From Azolla caroliniana (taxonomy: Eukaryota > Polypodiophyta): 64,000 nucleotides of DNA. Shown here piece after piece: positions 42,090-52,826 of this stretch; the first letter of the stretch is position 1; every line of letters starts with the position of its first letter. Where the stretch lies: positions 12,710,001 to 12,774,000 of the forward strand of contig JBHGNT010000021.1 in the NCBI GenBank assembly GCA_043228905.1, read 5' to 3'. Position numbers and translations under genes: made by a program. The notes under the pieces are model-generated. The model saw nothing but the letters and a program-made list of their open reading frames with translations, was not told the origin of the DNA and made no database searches.

Positions 42090-42249
42090 TGTGGTGTCAA
42101 TAAGAAAAAAAGGTAAAATAAATGGGTTTGAGACTTAGCCGAGTTTATGTGTATGTTGCAATCACATCGGCATTTTGTAGCACGCGATGAGCACACCAAA
42201 AGAACCCACCCACGAACTCGTCAAGAAAATGGCACTTCACAACGTCAAG

Positions 42250-42707
42250 AGAAAACGGAGAAGAAACACCCTGCGACGGCGACGGCGATGGTGACGGCGG
42301 CAACAGACGGCAGAAGACGGCTGCAGACGGTAGCAGACGGCGACGGCAGCAGACAGCGGTAGTCATCAGACGACGACAACAACAGTCGGTAGCAGACAAT
42401 GGCTGCGGACGACGGCGACGACAATAAACGGCGACAACAACGACAGAAAGAGTCGTTCCACAGAGATGAGGAAGCGAGAGAGAGAGAGCAGACGGCAGAA
42501 GACGGCAGAAGACGACAGAAGACGGCTGCAGACGGTAGCAGACGGTGACGGTAGCAGACGGTGACGGCAGCAGACAACGGTAGTCGTCAGACGACGAGAA
42601 CAACAGTTGGCAGCAAACAGCGGCTGCAGACGACAACGACGGCGACGACGACGACAATAAACAGCGACAGCAACGGCAGAAAGAGCCGTTACACAGAGAC
42701 GAGGAAG
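42250..42707 (-). repeat. Duplicated leader of LINE K
   Basis: Low-complexity (ACGGCAG)n-like DNA present twice, about 235 bp apart: the end GACAATAAACGGCGACAAC with AGAAAGAGTCGTTCCACAG near 42420-42460 recurs near 42652-42695. Long open frames on both strands here are by-products of the repeat. Confidence 0.55.
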
Positions 42708-43031
42708 AGAGAAAGAGAGAGAGAGAGAGAGATGATGATGATAACAACCAATATATTATGTGAAGGATAAGTACAAAATGGTTAAGAGGCTTAAGGTTGG
42801 GGTTGAACCAATTTGGTTCAACATAATGCCTAGTGCCTTCTTTTATAGTGTTCTCAGGAGTAATCCTAAAGCTTCTAAAATGTTCTAGAGAAATCTAGAA
42901 TATACATTAATTTCCTATAATAAAATTTAAATGAAAATAATATCCTACGTATTACAATAGATGGTATAATGGTCAAGAGCTCAACTCATATAACATAAGG
43001 TCATGGGTTCGAGTCTTGCCATGTCATGAAA
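42708..43031 (-). repeat. 5' LTR of G, inner fragment
   Basis: Matches the left LTR from the GA run to the end, with TATA box near 42845, self-primer complement at 42803-42814 and tRNA-like module (A box 42962-42972, B box 43006-43016). The terminal CA has become AA. Confidence 0.85.
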
Positions 43032-43521
43032 ACTAGAAGGCTTTACAGATTCAGATATGTTGGCTGATGCAGATACCAATCGATTCATATCCGGATACGT
43101 CGTGACATATGCAGGGGGAGTCGTATCGTGGCAATCAAGGTTGCAGAAGTCCGTTGCACTATCAACAATGGAAGCGGAGTACATGGCAGTTGTGGAAGCC
43201 AACAAGGAAGTAAATCTAAGATGAAAGACTTCATCGAAGAGCTACGGATTCGGCAGGAGTAATATCGACTCTACTATGACAACCACAATGTCATCCACCT
43301 TGCTAAGAACGCATCCTACCATTCTCGGACCAAGCACATCCAGAGAAGATATCACTGGCTCCAGGAGAAGGTAGAAGATCAAGACTTCGCGCTGACAAAG
43401 ATCCACATGGAGGAGAACGGGTCGGATATGCTAACCAAGGTGCTATCAGCCAACAAATTGGACACGTGCCGAAGACGGATCAAACTAATGAGAAATCCCA
43501 TGCCGGAGTGAAGGGGGAGTT
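43032..43521 (+). pseudogene. Copia C: RNase H end and polypurine tract
   Basis: LEGFTDSDMLADADTNRFIS, then VALSTMEAEYMAVVEANKE, then a deletion that shifts the frame, then HLAKNASYHSRTKHIQRRYH and NGSDMLTKVLSANKLD to the stop at 43509-43511. Parallel to the end of H. GTGAAGGGGGAGTT precedes the LTR. Confidence 0.9.
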
Positions 43522-43737
43522 TGTTGGGAATTCGGTCCCTCTGGATGGGATCCGGAAGAGCCGGAGGGAGGAACCGGACCGATCGGAGGGTATCCGGATC
43601 CAGGGACATATCTGCTAAAATGTTTCTGGTGTGCCTATATTGGCGATATTTGTAAATAGTCTTAAAGTCATATAAGTATAAATATGACTTAGGGAAATCA
43701 CTTGATGATGTTGTTGTTGTTAGTTGTATCATTGTTG

Positions 43738-43785
<48 letters not shown>

Positions 43786-43987
43786 AAGTTGAACCAGTTT
43801 CTGTTGTAACCGCCAGTTGGCAAAGATACAGAGTTCGAGATCATTTCCTCTGAGTCTCTTGTTGTACTCTTTTCTCCTATAGTGATAGTTGGAGTCTGTG
43901 TTGCCTCTTTTGTGTAAGTGTGTGAACCTCCATTTCTGTTGTGGCCGAGTGCTATTCCGCACAGATTGTAACCTTGAATTTCGACCA
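43522..43987 (+). repeat. 3' LTR of copia C
   Basis: Starts TGTTGGGAATTCGGTCCCTC like H and N, has TATAAGTATAAATATGAC near 43668 and a (GA)n run at 43741-43782. The right end is uncertain (43987 or up to 44003), because the terminal TCCCAACA of H is not kept. Confidence 0.75.
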
Positions 43988-44693
43988 AGAACATTGTGAA
44001 ACATGTTTGGCAAAAATCAAGTATTATGAGATAAACCGACTGTTTATTTGAATAGGGTATCGCCATATGTTTGTGAAATTATTTGGAAAAAATCATATGG
44101 TAAATACCAAGATATTTGTGTGACACAATGTATGATAAAAGAATTTTGTTTGCCCAATTTCCATATTCGGGTCGTTTATTGGACAACTTCGATTCACAGT
44201 CTTAGGTTGGTCAAGTGCGAAATGTTTGCATATGAGGGCACATTTGAAGCTCCAACAAAATCATTGGTAAGTCTGGTCATATTTTTGTTTTTCATATGCA
44301 TGTATGGTTGAGTCAGTAGCAAGTCCAAGTGGGGATGCACCTAATATTGTCTTGTTTATCCTTAACCTTCTGTCAGCCTATGCTCGTAGTTTCTCTTCCT
44401 ACTCCTTGTGCTACTTGATTTCAACCTTCAATCAATGAATTTCTTTGTCGACGGCTTTCCTCTTGTTCTTTGCATTTAAGACAACGATCTCTTATCTTGA
44501 TGCAATGAAAAGATGATATTCAGAGGGATGGTAGTTATTGGGAACATTTACAATGCATGGAAAATTTTCTAAAAGAAGATTGTATAAGAGAGGATTTAAA
44601 TATTTTTTAGGAGTTTATTAATGATAAAGTGGCTAAGGTAGAAAAAGATAATAGGAGTTTTTGGTGTCATTTGCTAATTTCTTTGATGGAGAG
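43988..44693 (+). other. Older DNA left of copia L, no clear gene
   Basis: AT-rich and not matched elsewhere in the window. A frame at 44048-44311 (VCEIIWKKSYGKYQDICV, then MFAYEGTFEAPTKSL) is followed by GGTAAGT at 44267, a good splice donor. A second possible coding stretch (SYWEHLQCMENFLKEDCIRE) lies near 44530-44610. It probably joins 55939-56580 across L. Could be a decayed host gene exon or an old transposon. Confidence 0.35.
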
Positions 44694-45151
44694 AGTTGAG
44701 ATATCAAGCTCAACTAAGTCTAGTCGTTTTAGTCAACCATGTAACTTAGTAGTTACATAAATAGAATCTATTTTGAATGTTGACTATAAAGGATTTGTTC
44801 CTAGTATTTAAGTGGGAGATCTCTAGATTCCCCACTATCTAGTTCATTTAATGTAGGACTTACACTCTTGTACTTATATTCTCCTCACACATATGCACCC
44901 TTGCACATGAGATGTATATATACCTCATTGTGTGTATTTTTGTAACTGGATGATGTTCTTTAATATAAATGAGAGTTCTTTGTGCTACACTCATTAATCA
45001 TCCCCCATTTACTTTTGATAAGTGTAACTTACTCTCTCTCTTCCTCTCACACACATATCACATAATATTCCGCAACTTAATCACACACATGATTAAATAC
45101 TCACATAATTAGATATTAATTAACCCTTAGGTAATCTTCTAATTATTAACA
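44694..45151 (+). repeat. 5' LTR of L (458 bp)
   Basis: Matches 55471-55938; the first T is replaced by A. Ends AATTATTAACA. TATA-like TGTATATATACCTC near 44910. Confidence 0.9.
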
Positions 45152-45169
45152 AGGTATCAGAGCGCGTGG
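45152..45169 (+). other. Primer-binding site of L
   Basis: AGGTATCAGAGCGCGTGG, initiator-Met type, with the first T changed to A. Confidence 0.85.
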
Positions 45170-45318
45170 TTTATCAGATCCACTAAGCCCACCTGAATCA
45201 TAATGATTGTGTGTTCGACATGCCGACGACAAATCCGACTATCCACTACCGTAGTGCCGCTACATTGCACGAGTACGTAACCGAGGGAAGAAAAGCCAAA
45301 GGAAGGCACTACACCAAC

Positions 45319-46220
45319 ATGAATGCACAAATGGGCAGCTCGCTCCGTAGTGAAAACCTAGACCGTAGTAATTTCTCATCTTGGGAGTACAAGATGAACC
45401 AATACCTAGTCGGCCAAGGGTATTGGAACTACATCGACGATGCGCTCGAAAACAAACCCAACATCACAAACGCCAACTACCCAACATGGGAGTAAGGGGT
45501 GAGTCAGATGAAGTGTTGTTTGGTAACATTTGTCCACGATCACATGATTTGTCATATTCGTGATGCGAAGACGCCTAAGGAAGCGTGGCAAAATTTGAGA
45601 TGAATCTTCACTGCAAACAGGACCGCTCGCAAGCTTCAACTTCAACAAGAGTTGAACAACATCTGACAAAAAGACATGACTATGTCGGACTACACGAGGA
45701 AAATCAAGAATATATACGACTAACTCAACTTCATCAATATAAACATTGAAGAGGATGAGATGGTGCAAGTGTGCTTGGGTGGCCTCGCACAACGGGTTGA
45801 CTCGATAAGGATGGAAAACTTGGCGAGGGAGAACCCTCCCTCATTCTTCGACCTTCAATCCATGTTATTGGCCAAAGAGAATCATGTGGGAAGAAAGAGC
45901 AAGACATCGGAAGGGGAAATGCTCTTTTTGAATTCGGATGGTGGTCGAGGACATGGTCGAGGCGGAAGAGGTCGATTCGGCCAAGGCAGAGGAGGACGAG
46001 TAAGATGGAATCATGAAAGTAACTCAACCCTTCGGCAAGCAAACGGAAATACTCGAGGAACCTTCGGAAGAAGGGGGAGTTTTCATGCCGAACACAGTCG
46101 GCAAATCAGGCTTGTTACTTGCAATTACTATGGTAAGAACGACGGCCACCATGAAGAGGAGTGCAAGAAAAAGAGAAGCAATTCGGCTTCCACAAGTCGG
46201 GAAGTCACCAACTACGTCAC
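45319..46220 (+). pseudogene. gag relic of L
   Basis: MNAQMGSSLRSENLDRSNFS, then NQYLVGQGYWNYI, KLQLQQELNNI and DEMVQVCLGGLAQR, then an RGG-like Gly/Arg stretch (GRGHGRGGRGRFGQGRGGR). The zinc knuckle reads CNYYGKNDGHHEEEC, with Tyr in place of the second Cys. Stops at Trp, Arg and Gln positions. Confidence 0.8.
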
Positions 46221-47790
46221 TAACTCCAAATTCGAAGACTACGGAGGCATGTTCATCATGAGGCATAAGGCGAACACTATGTCGACATCTGATTCAGCCA
46301 ACACATCTCCATCAAAAGAAGTATGGTTCGTCGATTCAGGTGCCTCAAATCACATGACATCCCACAAAGAGTGGTTTAGTGACTTGCGCACACCCGATCA
46401 ACCTAGCTACGTTGAAATGGGAGATGACATCACACACACCATTCAGCATATCGACAACATCCCTCTCAGGAAGGTCAATAGCAACTACATTAAGAATATC
46501 TTGTACGTTCCCATGATACCAAAGAATTTGGTCTCGGTCGGCCAAATCGTGGAGCAAGGCATGAAAGTCCACTTCAACAACGGGGGTTATTTCATATAAA
46601 AGAATGACCAACTCATAGCCGAAGGACAGAAAGAAGGTCAAATGTTTATTCTCGATTCGGACGAGGTAAAATCGGCCATGTATGCCAAAGGTCTCAAAAC
46701 CGAGACAAACATCGAGTTGAGGCACAAGAGAATCGGCCACATCAACGTCCAACGGCTTCGAGCTATGTAGTCGAAGGGAGTAATTATTGAACTCTCGACT
46801 TTTGAGTTGAAACAAGTTGACCGAGTATGCGAAGCATGCCAACCCGACAAAGAACATTGACTCCCATTTCCAAAGGAGAGATACATAAGCAAAGGCCTCC
46901 TTGATGTCATCCACTCGGATGTATGGAGACCGGCCCAAACGTCGACGATCGATGGATGTTGTTACTACGTCACTCTCGATATACTTGGATCTTCCCGATG
47001 AAGAAAAAGCTCAATATCCAAATCGAAAAAGAACCTGATTGGCACATTTGATGCCTAAGATCGGATGGAGGGAAGGAGTACTTCTCCGATGAATTCATCT
47101 CCTGCCTCCAAGGTGAAGGCATTCAGAGAGAATTCTCATGCCGACACGCACCCCCAACAGAATGGAGTTGCCGAAAGGAAGAATCGACACATACTCTAGG
47201 TACCATGAGCCATGTTGCATGAGCACATGGAAAATTACTATTGGGCCAAAGTGGCATCCACGATTGTCTACATTATGAATCGATGCACAACCACTGGAGC
47301 ACATGAACTGACTCCACATGAGGTTTATGTTGGAAAGAAGTTAACCTTGTCGCATCTACGAGTATTCGGAAGTATAGCATACGTCCACATCCCTATCGAG
47401 AAACGACAGAAGCTCGAACCGAGGTTCGAAAAGTGAATGTTGTGGGATATTTGTCCGAACAAAAAGGATACTAGTGCTTTAAAGCTTCTACCTGATCGGT
47501 TCGGGTGAGTTGGGATGTTATTTTCGACGAAACAACATCTTGGTATAAGCTCGATTCGACTCCATCCAAAACGACCGAAGAAGAGTTAGAAGTCAACTCG
47601 GATGACAACATGCGGTCACTACCTATACCACTGGAAAGTCCAAGCTCAACAATTATGAGCAGCCCACAAGAGCCTCCAAGCACCGGAAGCATACCCTGAA
47701 TAGGCCCGAATATGAAGTCGATCATCCCAATGAAAGCGATTCGGATGTGTCTCGCTCTCTAGATAGTGAGTTCGGAGTGCCCATTATGCG
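46221..47790 (+). pseudogene. Protease and integrase relic of L
   Basis: Protease WFVDSGASNHMTSHKEWF is intact near 46325. NLVSVGQIVEQG leads to the integrase: CEACQPDKEH finger, LDVIHSDVW, then frameshifts, HPQQNGVAERKNRHI and HLRVFGSIAYVHIP. The linker to reverse transcriptase (47440-47880) is full of stops. Confidence 0.8.
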
Positions 47791-47879
47791 AACCCCTAGT
47801 GTTAAGAAGGCACTAGCATCTAAGAACGATAAACTCTGATGCCCATCCCGAGAGAAGAATCCAGTTACTCGATTCAGCT

Positions 47880-49038
47880 GCAATGAGTATATGGCACATC
47901 ATTATGCCTTCATGAAGGAGGTAGTAGTCGAACTAGAGCCAGAAAGTTTTTTAGAAGCAGCTCGTGACCTCCAGTGGATTTATGCCATGGACGAAGAAAT
48001 GCAACCACTAGTCGAAAATGACACCTGGGATCTTGTAGCACCAACACTGCACAACAAGGCAATCGGTTGTCGATGGAATTTCAAGATCAAACACAATGTT
48101 GATGGCTCCATCAACCAATACAAAGCCCGACTTGTCTCTAAGGGATATGCTCAAACCCATGACATCGACTACAAAGAAACCTTTGCCCCGGTGGCAAAGA
48201 TGACCACAATTTGGACAACCCTAGCACTCACAATGGCAAAAGGGTGGAACCTCCACCAAATGGATGTGAAAAATGTGTTCCTCCAAGGCGAGCTGGAGGA
48301 GGTGTACATGGTACAACCACCCGACGACAAGTCAAAATCACATCCGAATGTCGTATGCCGTCTCAAGAAACCCTCTACGGACTCAAGTAAGATCCAAGGG
48401 TCTGGCATTCAAAGATAACGCAATCCCTACACCGAATCATTTTTCGAATGTCTAAGTCTGACAACTCATTGTTCATTCGGAACAACTCCAGTGGTTTGAT
48501 CTTCATCATTATATATGTTAACAACTTAGTGATCGTTGGGTAAACATCTGGCTGACATCAACAAATTCAAGATGCTCCGCTCTGGGAAGTTCGAGATGAA
48601 TGGTACGTTAGTGGAACCATGGATCAAGGAAGGAGCGACAATTCGGCTAGAAGGATACACCGAAGCTGACTAGGTTGGCAATGTATCCGATCGACGTTCA
48701 ACACCCGGATTCGTCTTCTCACTAGGAAGTGGAGCGATTTCGTGGAGTAGCAAAAAGCAACCAACTATTGCATTGCCCAGCACAGAAGCAGAATACAAGG
48801 GTGCGGCCCTAACCACCTACGATGCAATTCAGTTGGTGCGACTACTAAAGAACTTCAATGAATCGATCAACAAGTCGATGTGTATCTACTTCGACAATCC
48901 AAGTAGCATAGAACTAGCCCGAAACCCGGTCTTCCATGCTCGAACGAAACACATCGAGATCCATTATCACTACATTGAGAGCGCATCGTCGTGGGCGACA
49001 TCAACCTCCAACATGTTGGTATTGATCGATAGACGACC
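47880..49038 (+). pseudogene. Reverse transcriptase and RNase H relic of L
   Basis: YMAHHYAFMKEV, then [37 protein letters not shown] and, after frameshifts, YVNN at about 48517 instead of YVDD. A deletion joins this to RNase H (GYTEAD, then TIALPSTEAEYKGA and HARTKHIEIHYHY). L2 cuts the frame at 49038; the rest resumes at 55249 (NIFTKGLGTNNLH). Confidence 0.8.
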
Positions 49039-49313
49039 TGTTGAGAGTCGAACTCAACTTCCCTTAGTAATAGGTTTCACACTAGCTCATTAACATACCG
49101 GGCTAGTTTTGTAAATTGTAGAAAGGGCACTTGCCCTAGCTTAGTTGGTATTTAAACCAACTCTTTATAACTTTGTTACTATTGGATGTAATACATAGTT
49201 ATCTCTGTCTTAAGCTATCTCTTACTCTCTCTCTCTCTGTTTTGCCTTACGTACACACACACACACTCAATTATCTTCCGTTGCATTACACCACTTGCTC
49301 CATTTTCTTTACA
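49039..49313 (+). repeat. 5' LTR of L2 (275 bp)
   Basis: TGTTGAGAGTCGAAC to CATTTTCTTTACA; (CT)n and (CA)n runs near 49224-49268. Pairs with 54964-55248. Confidence 0.9.
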
Positions 49314-49392
49314 TGGTATCAGAGCGTGTGGTTACTTAATCATCCTCCTCATTTCTTGTGTGGTGCTACACGCCGACGAACAATAGAACCAA

Positions 49393-50617
49393 TGTCGTGT
49401 GGTTTTTCACACACGATATAAAAACTATTTAAAATAATAATAATAATAAATAATAAAATAAGTATTTTATATTAGCTTAGTGTCTTGTTATAGAAATATG
49501 GATGTACTTAAGAGCTTCAAAACGCATTTTACTACATATAAAATAGGCAACTACATATCAAGTTATGTGAACATGAAGTTTGAGAATATAGGGAAAATAG
49601 AACTATGATTTATCCCACATAGATAGGAAACTTAAGGCCCTGGCTATATAAGCACATTGAGATCCCTTATTTTTCATTTGTGCTAAGAGCACTTTGACCA
49701 CTTTGTCTAGATCGATAAATGTGGCCAAGTTCCCAAAAACCGATTGGCAATAAAATGGAACTGGCCGGTAAGCAAACCGAAACCAGCTAGAAATCAATTC
49801 GGAACCGGCCGGTAAGCCGGAAACCAAACCGGAATCGGTCGGTAAGCAAACTAAAACCGGCTGGAAAGCAAACCGGAACCGGCCAGGCATCAAATCGAAA
49901 CCGGCTGGTCATCAAATCGAAACCGAAACCGGTTAATCATCGAACTGGAACCGGACTAGACGGACGCGGACCAGACGAATTAAATGGGCGGCTCGAGACG
50001 GACAGATGATAGGATCATGTGGCTAATTAAAGTAAAGTAAAGGAAACTAAATTAAAGGTCATGTGGACGGTCGCATGCAAGTAAAAGAAAAAGCCATGCA
50101 AGTAAAAATGGATGCAACTAAAAGTAGAGGCTATGCAACTAAAAGTGGGCATGCAAAGTAACATTGAAGGCTATGATCAACGAAGAACTGCATATAAATT
50201 CCATTTTTTTTCCTACATTGATTCTCTCTCCATTAATTTTCTTTTCCTTCTCAACTCCCTTATCTTATGGAAGCCATAACTCTCATAAACCCTAAATTCC
50301 CTACAGAAGCCATAACACTCAAAAACCCAAATCTTCCCTACGAAAGCTATAACACTCAAAAACCCTAATTTTCCCTATGGAAGCCATATCTCTCAAAAAC
50401 CCCTAATTTTTCTTTTCTATTAAACTTAGTAAACCTAAACTTCTGAATCCCAATCTTGGGACATATTGTAATTTCTTTTCCTTTGCTAATGAAAAATTAT
50501 TAAATTTCTTCTTTCCATTAATTGTTAAAAATATAAACGCACGAGGGTGATATCCTCTGGTCGGAGGCCCCGGGGTCCTGCCTCAAGTTCACGTTTCCTC
50601 GTCGTATTTCTGCGACA
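49393..50617 (+). repeat. Solo LTR S (TGTCG...CGACA superfamily)
   Basis: Between the L2 primer site and gag. Starts TGTCGTGTGG with the hairpin TCGTGTG/CACACGA followed by ATATAAAA, the same plan as J but with different paired bases, and ends TTTCTGCGACA. Flanks CCAA and CCGG fit a decayed CCGG duplication. TATA box CTATATAAGC at 49644. Contains an approximately 22-bp minisatellite (ACCGG(C/T)(C/T)GGTAAGCAAACC and variants) at 49755-49955 and a repeat of about 38 bp (GAAGCCATAACACTCAAAAA) at 50268-50400. The right end is inferred from family termini. Confidence 0.55.
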
Positions 50618-50645
50618 CCGGCTCATCAATAGAGAAGAAACCACC

Positions 50646-51590
50646 ATGAATACTCAGATGGGAAGCGCTCTTCCGACGGAGAAGCTCGACAGAACGAACT
50701 TCGCATCTTGGGAATACAAGATGCATCAATACCTTGTCGGGCAAGGTTACTGGAGGTACATTGAAGGAGCTCATGAAACGCAACCCAATCCAACACACCT
50801 CAACTATCCCGATTGGGAGTAGGCCGCAAGTCGTGTGTTGTACTGCTTGGTTCCATGAGTACATGATCATATGTTGGGATATATCAGAGAGGCAAAAATG
50901 CCGAAACAGGTGTGGGAAAACCTCAAGAAAATCTTTGCGGCAAATACGAATGCACGGAAGCTCCAACTTCGACATGAGCTAAACAATCTGCAACAGAGGG
51001 ATATTTCGATCACAAGTTACACCTTGAAGATCAAGGAACTATGTGACGCCCTCAGTTCGATCAATGTCATCATCGATGATGACGAGATGGTGCAAATATG
51101 CCTCGGTGGCGTAGCACCTCGATTTGGCTCAATTAGATTGGCCATTCTTGCGAGAGGAGGATCCTCCTTCCTTTTTTGACCTCCAATCATTATTGCTTGT
51201 TGAGGAGAATCACATGCGTCAAAGAAACAACACACAGGACGGATAGATGTTGTATTCGAATTTCGATGGAGGAAGAGGACACAGTCGCGGAAGGACAGGC
51301 TGATTCGGCCAAGGCCAACACAATCATGAGCGTAACCCCCACCAATGGCAAGCGGACAGATCCAGTCCCAGAGAGTTCGACATAAGGGGGAGTCATCACG
51401 CTAGACCAAGAAATCGTAGAAACCCAATCAAATGCAGGTACTGCGGAAAACTCGACCATTACGTAGAGGAGTGTCGAAAGAAGAAACACGAGGCATGCCG
51501 ATAGCTTACTAATTACGCTATGAATTCCGACTACGGCGACTGTGGCGGAATGTTCATAATGAAACATGAAGCACACTCGATGTCTGCACA
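50646..51590 (+). pseudogene. gag relic of L2
   Basis: MNTQMGSALPTEKLDRTNFA, then HQYLVGQGYWRYIEGAHETQ, a stop for Trp, then KLQLRHELNNLQQRDISITS and DEMVQICLGGVAPRFGSIRL. The zinc knuckle CRYCGKLDHYVEEC near 51435-51476 is intact. A frameshift lies near 51170. Confidence 0.85.
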
Positions 51591-52826
51591 GGCTACAACT
51601 AGCGCCTCCACCTCAAATAATGTATGGTTTCTCGATTCAGGAGCGTCAAATCACATAACGTCTCATGAAGATTGGTTTCGGGAATTACAAAAACCCGAAC
51701 GTCCCGGATATGTTGAGAAAGGCGATGACACGACTCATGCAATACATCACATCGGGAATGTCCCATTCGGAAACAACGGCAAACAAACCTACCTAAAGAA
51801 TGTACTGCATTTTCCACCATCACGAAAAACCTAGTCTCAGTCGGCCAGATTGTCGAACAAGGAATGCAAGTATGATTCAACAACGACAGGTGCTTCATCG
51901 AAACATGTGGTCAAGTCGTAGCTCACGGTCGACGAGAAGGTCGTATGTTTATCCTCGAATCAAACGAGGTAAAGTCAGCCATGTTCGCAAAGGGCCTCAA
52001 AGTCAAAACAAACTTAAATTTGTGGCACAAAAGAATCGGCAACATCAATCTCCAAAAACTTCAAAACATGCAATCGAAAGGAGTCGTAATTGGACTCCCG
52101 AACTTTACCGCGAAGGAGATTACGGGTGTATGTGAAGCGTGCCAGTTCGGGAAGCAACGTCGACACCCATTCCCGAAAGAGCGGAATGTGAGCAAAGGGA
52201 TCCTGGATGTCGTACATTCAGATGTATGGGGACTAGCCCAAACGAGCACACTCAGTGGATGTCGATACTATGTCACTTTCATTGACGACTTCTCCAGGAA
52301 CACCTGGATCTACCCGATGAGACAGAAGAGCGAAGTGTTTGGACACTTCCAGAGGTTCAAAGCCGAAGTCGAAAAAGCTACGGGTCGGCACGTACGCTGC
52401 CTTCGATCGGATGGAGGCAAAGAATACTTTTCGGATGAGTTTACGGCATATCTCCGAAAGGAAGTAATCCAACGAGAATTCTCATGCCATCACACACCTC
52501 AACAGAACGGCGTAGCTGAGCGTAAAAACCGACACATAGTAGAAGTCACTCATGCTATGATGAATGAGAAGAATCTGCCGAAATCTTACTGGGCAGAAGC
52601 GGTGAACACGGCCATATACCTCATCAATAGGTGCACAACCTCGGGAGTACATGACCTAACTCCTCATGAGAAGTTCTTTGGAAACAAGCCGGACTTATCT
52701 CATGTCCGCATTTTTGGCGCAATTGCTTACGTACATATTCCCAACGATACGCGACAAAAGCTCGACCTGAAGTCAGAGAAATGTATCCTTGTGAGGTACT
52801 CGCTCGAACAGAAGGGGTACAAATGA
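51591..52826 (+). pseudogene. Protease and integrase of L2 (mostly open)
   Basis: Protease WFLDSGASNHITSHEDWF near 51628. After a frameshift the integrase frame 51945-52826 is open for 293 codons: WHKRIGNINLQ and CEACQFGKQRRHPF (HHCC), VHSDVWG (first Asp), LRSDGGKEYFSDEF (second Asp), HHTPQQNGVAERKNRHIVE (Glu), then VRIFGAIAYVHIP. All three catalytic acids are present. Confidence 0.88.

Larger units (their letters stand above)
38936..42707 (-). mobile_element. LINE K: rearranged non-LTR retrotransposon
   Basis: Inserted in the GA tract of the G LTR; GAGAGAAAG on both sides is a plausible target duplication. From its 5' end: a duplicated ACGGC/CAG-rich leader (42250-42707), an ORF1-like coiled coil (42089-41847), four 225-bp repeats, a reverse transcriptase frame (41057-39333) and a 3' end with the hairpin GGCCAAATTTGGCC and a TTTC-rich tail. 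The endonuclease and the first reverse transcriptase blocks are missing. Confidence 0.8.
32780..43031 (-). mobile_element. Element G: decayed chromovirus with nested J, K2 and K
   Basis: Left LTR 32780-33208; right LTR starts 37411 but is split by solo LTR J (37493-38460) and LINEs K2 and K, and ends at 43031. Target copies are ACGAG (32775-32779) and ACTAG (43032-43036), one mismatch. Internal region has gag and pol of the D family with frameshifts, stops and one large deletion. It keeps the same self-priming and frameshift architecture as D. Confidence 0.88.

Noticed and set aside
42145-42747. 200-codon minus-strand frame rich in Ser, Leu and Cys
   Set aside because: Product of the ACGGC/CAG low-complexity leader of LINE K; other frames there are open too.
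49612-49653. Plant snRNA promoter: ATCCCACATAG (like the upstream element RTCCCACATCG) 22 nt before TATATAAG
   Set aside because: It lies in the promoter of solo LTR S, nothing like an snRNA follows, and a TTTTT terminator would end a Pol III transcript almost at once. Probably chance.
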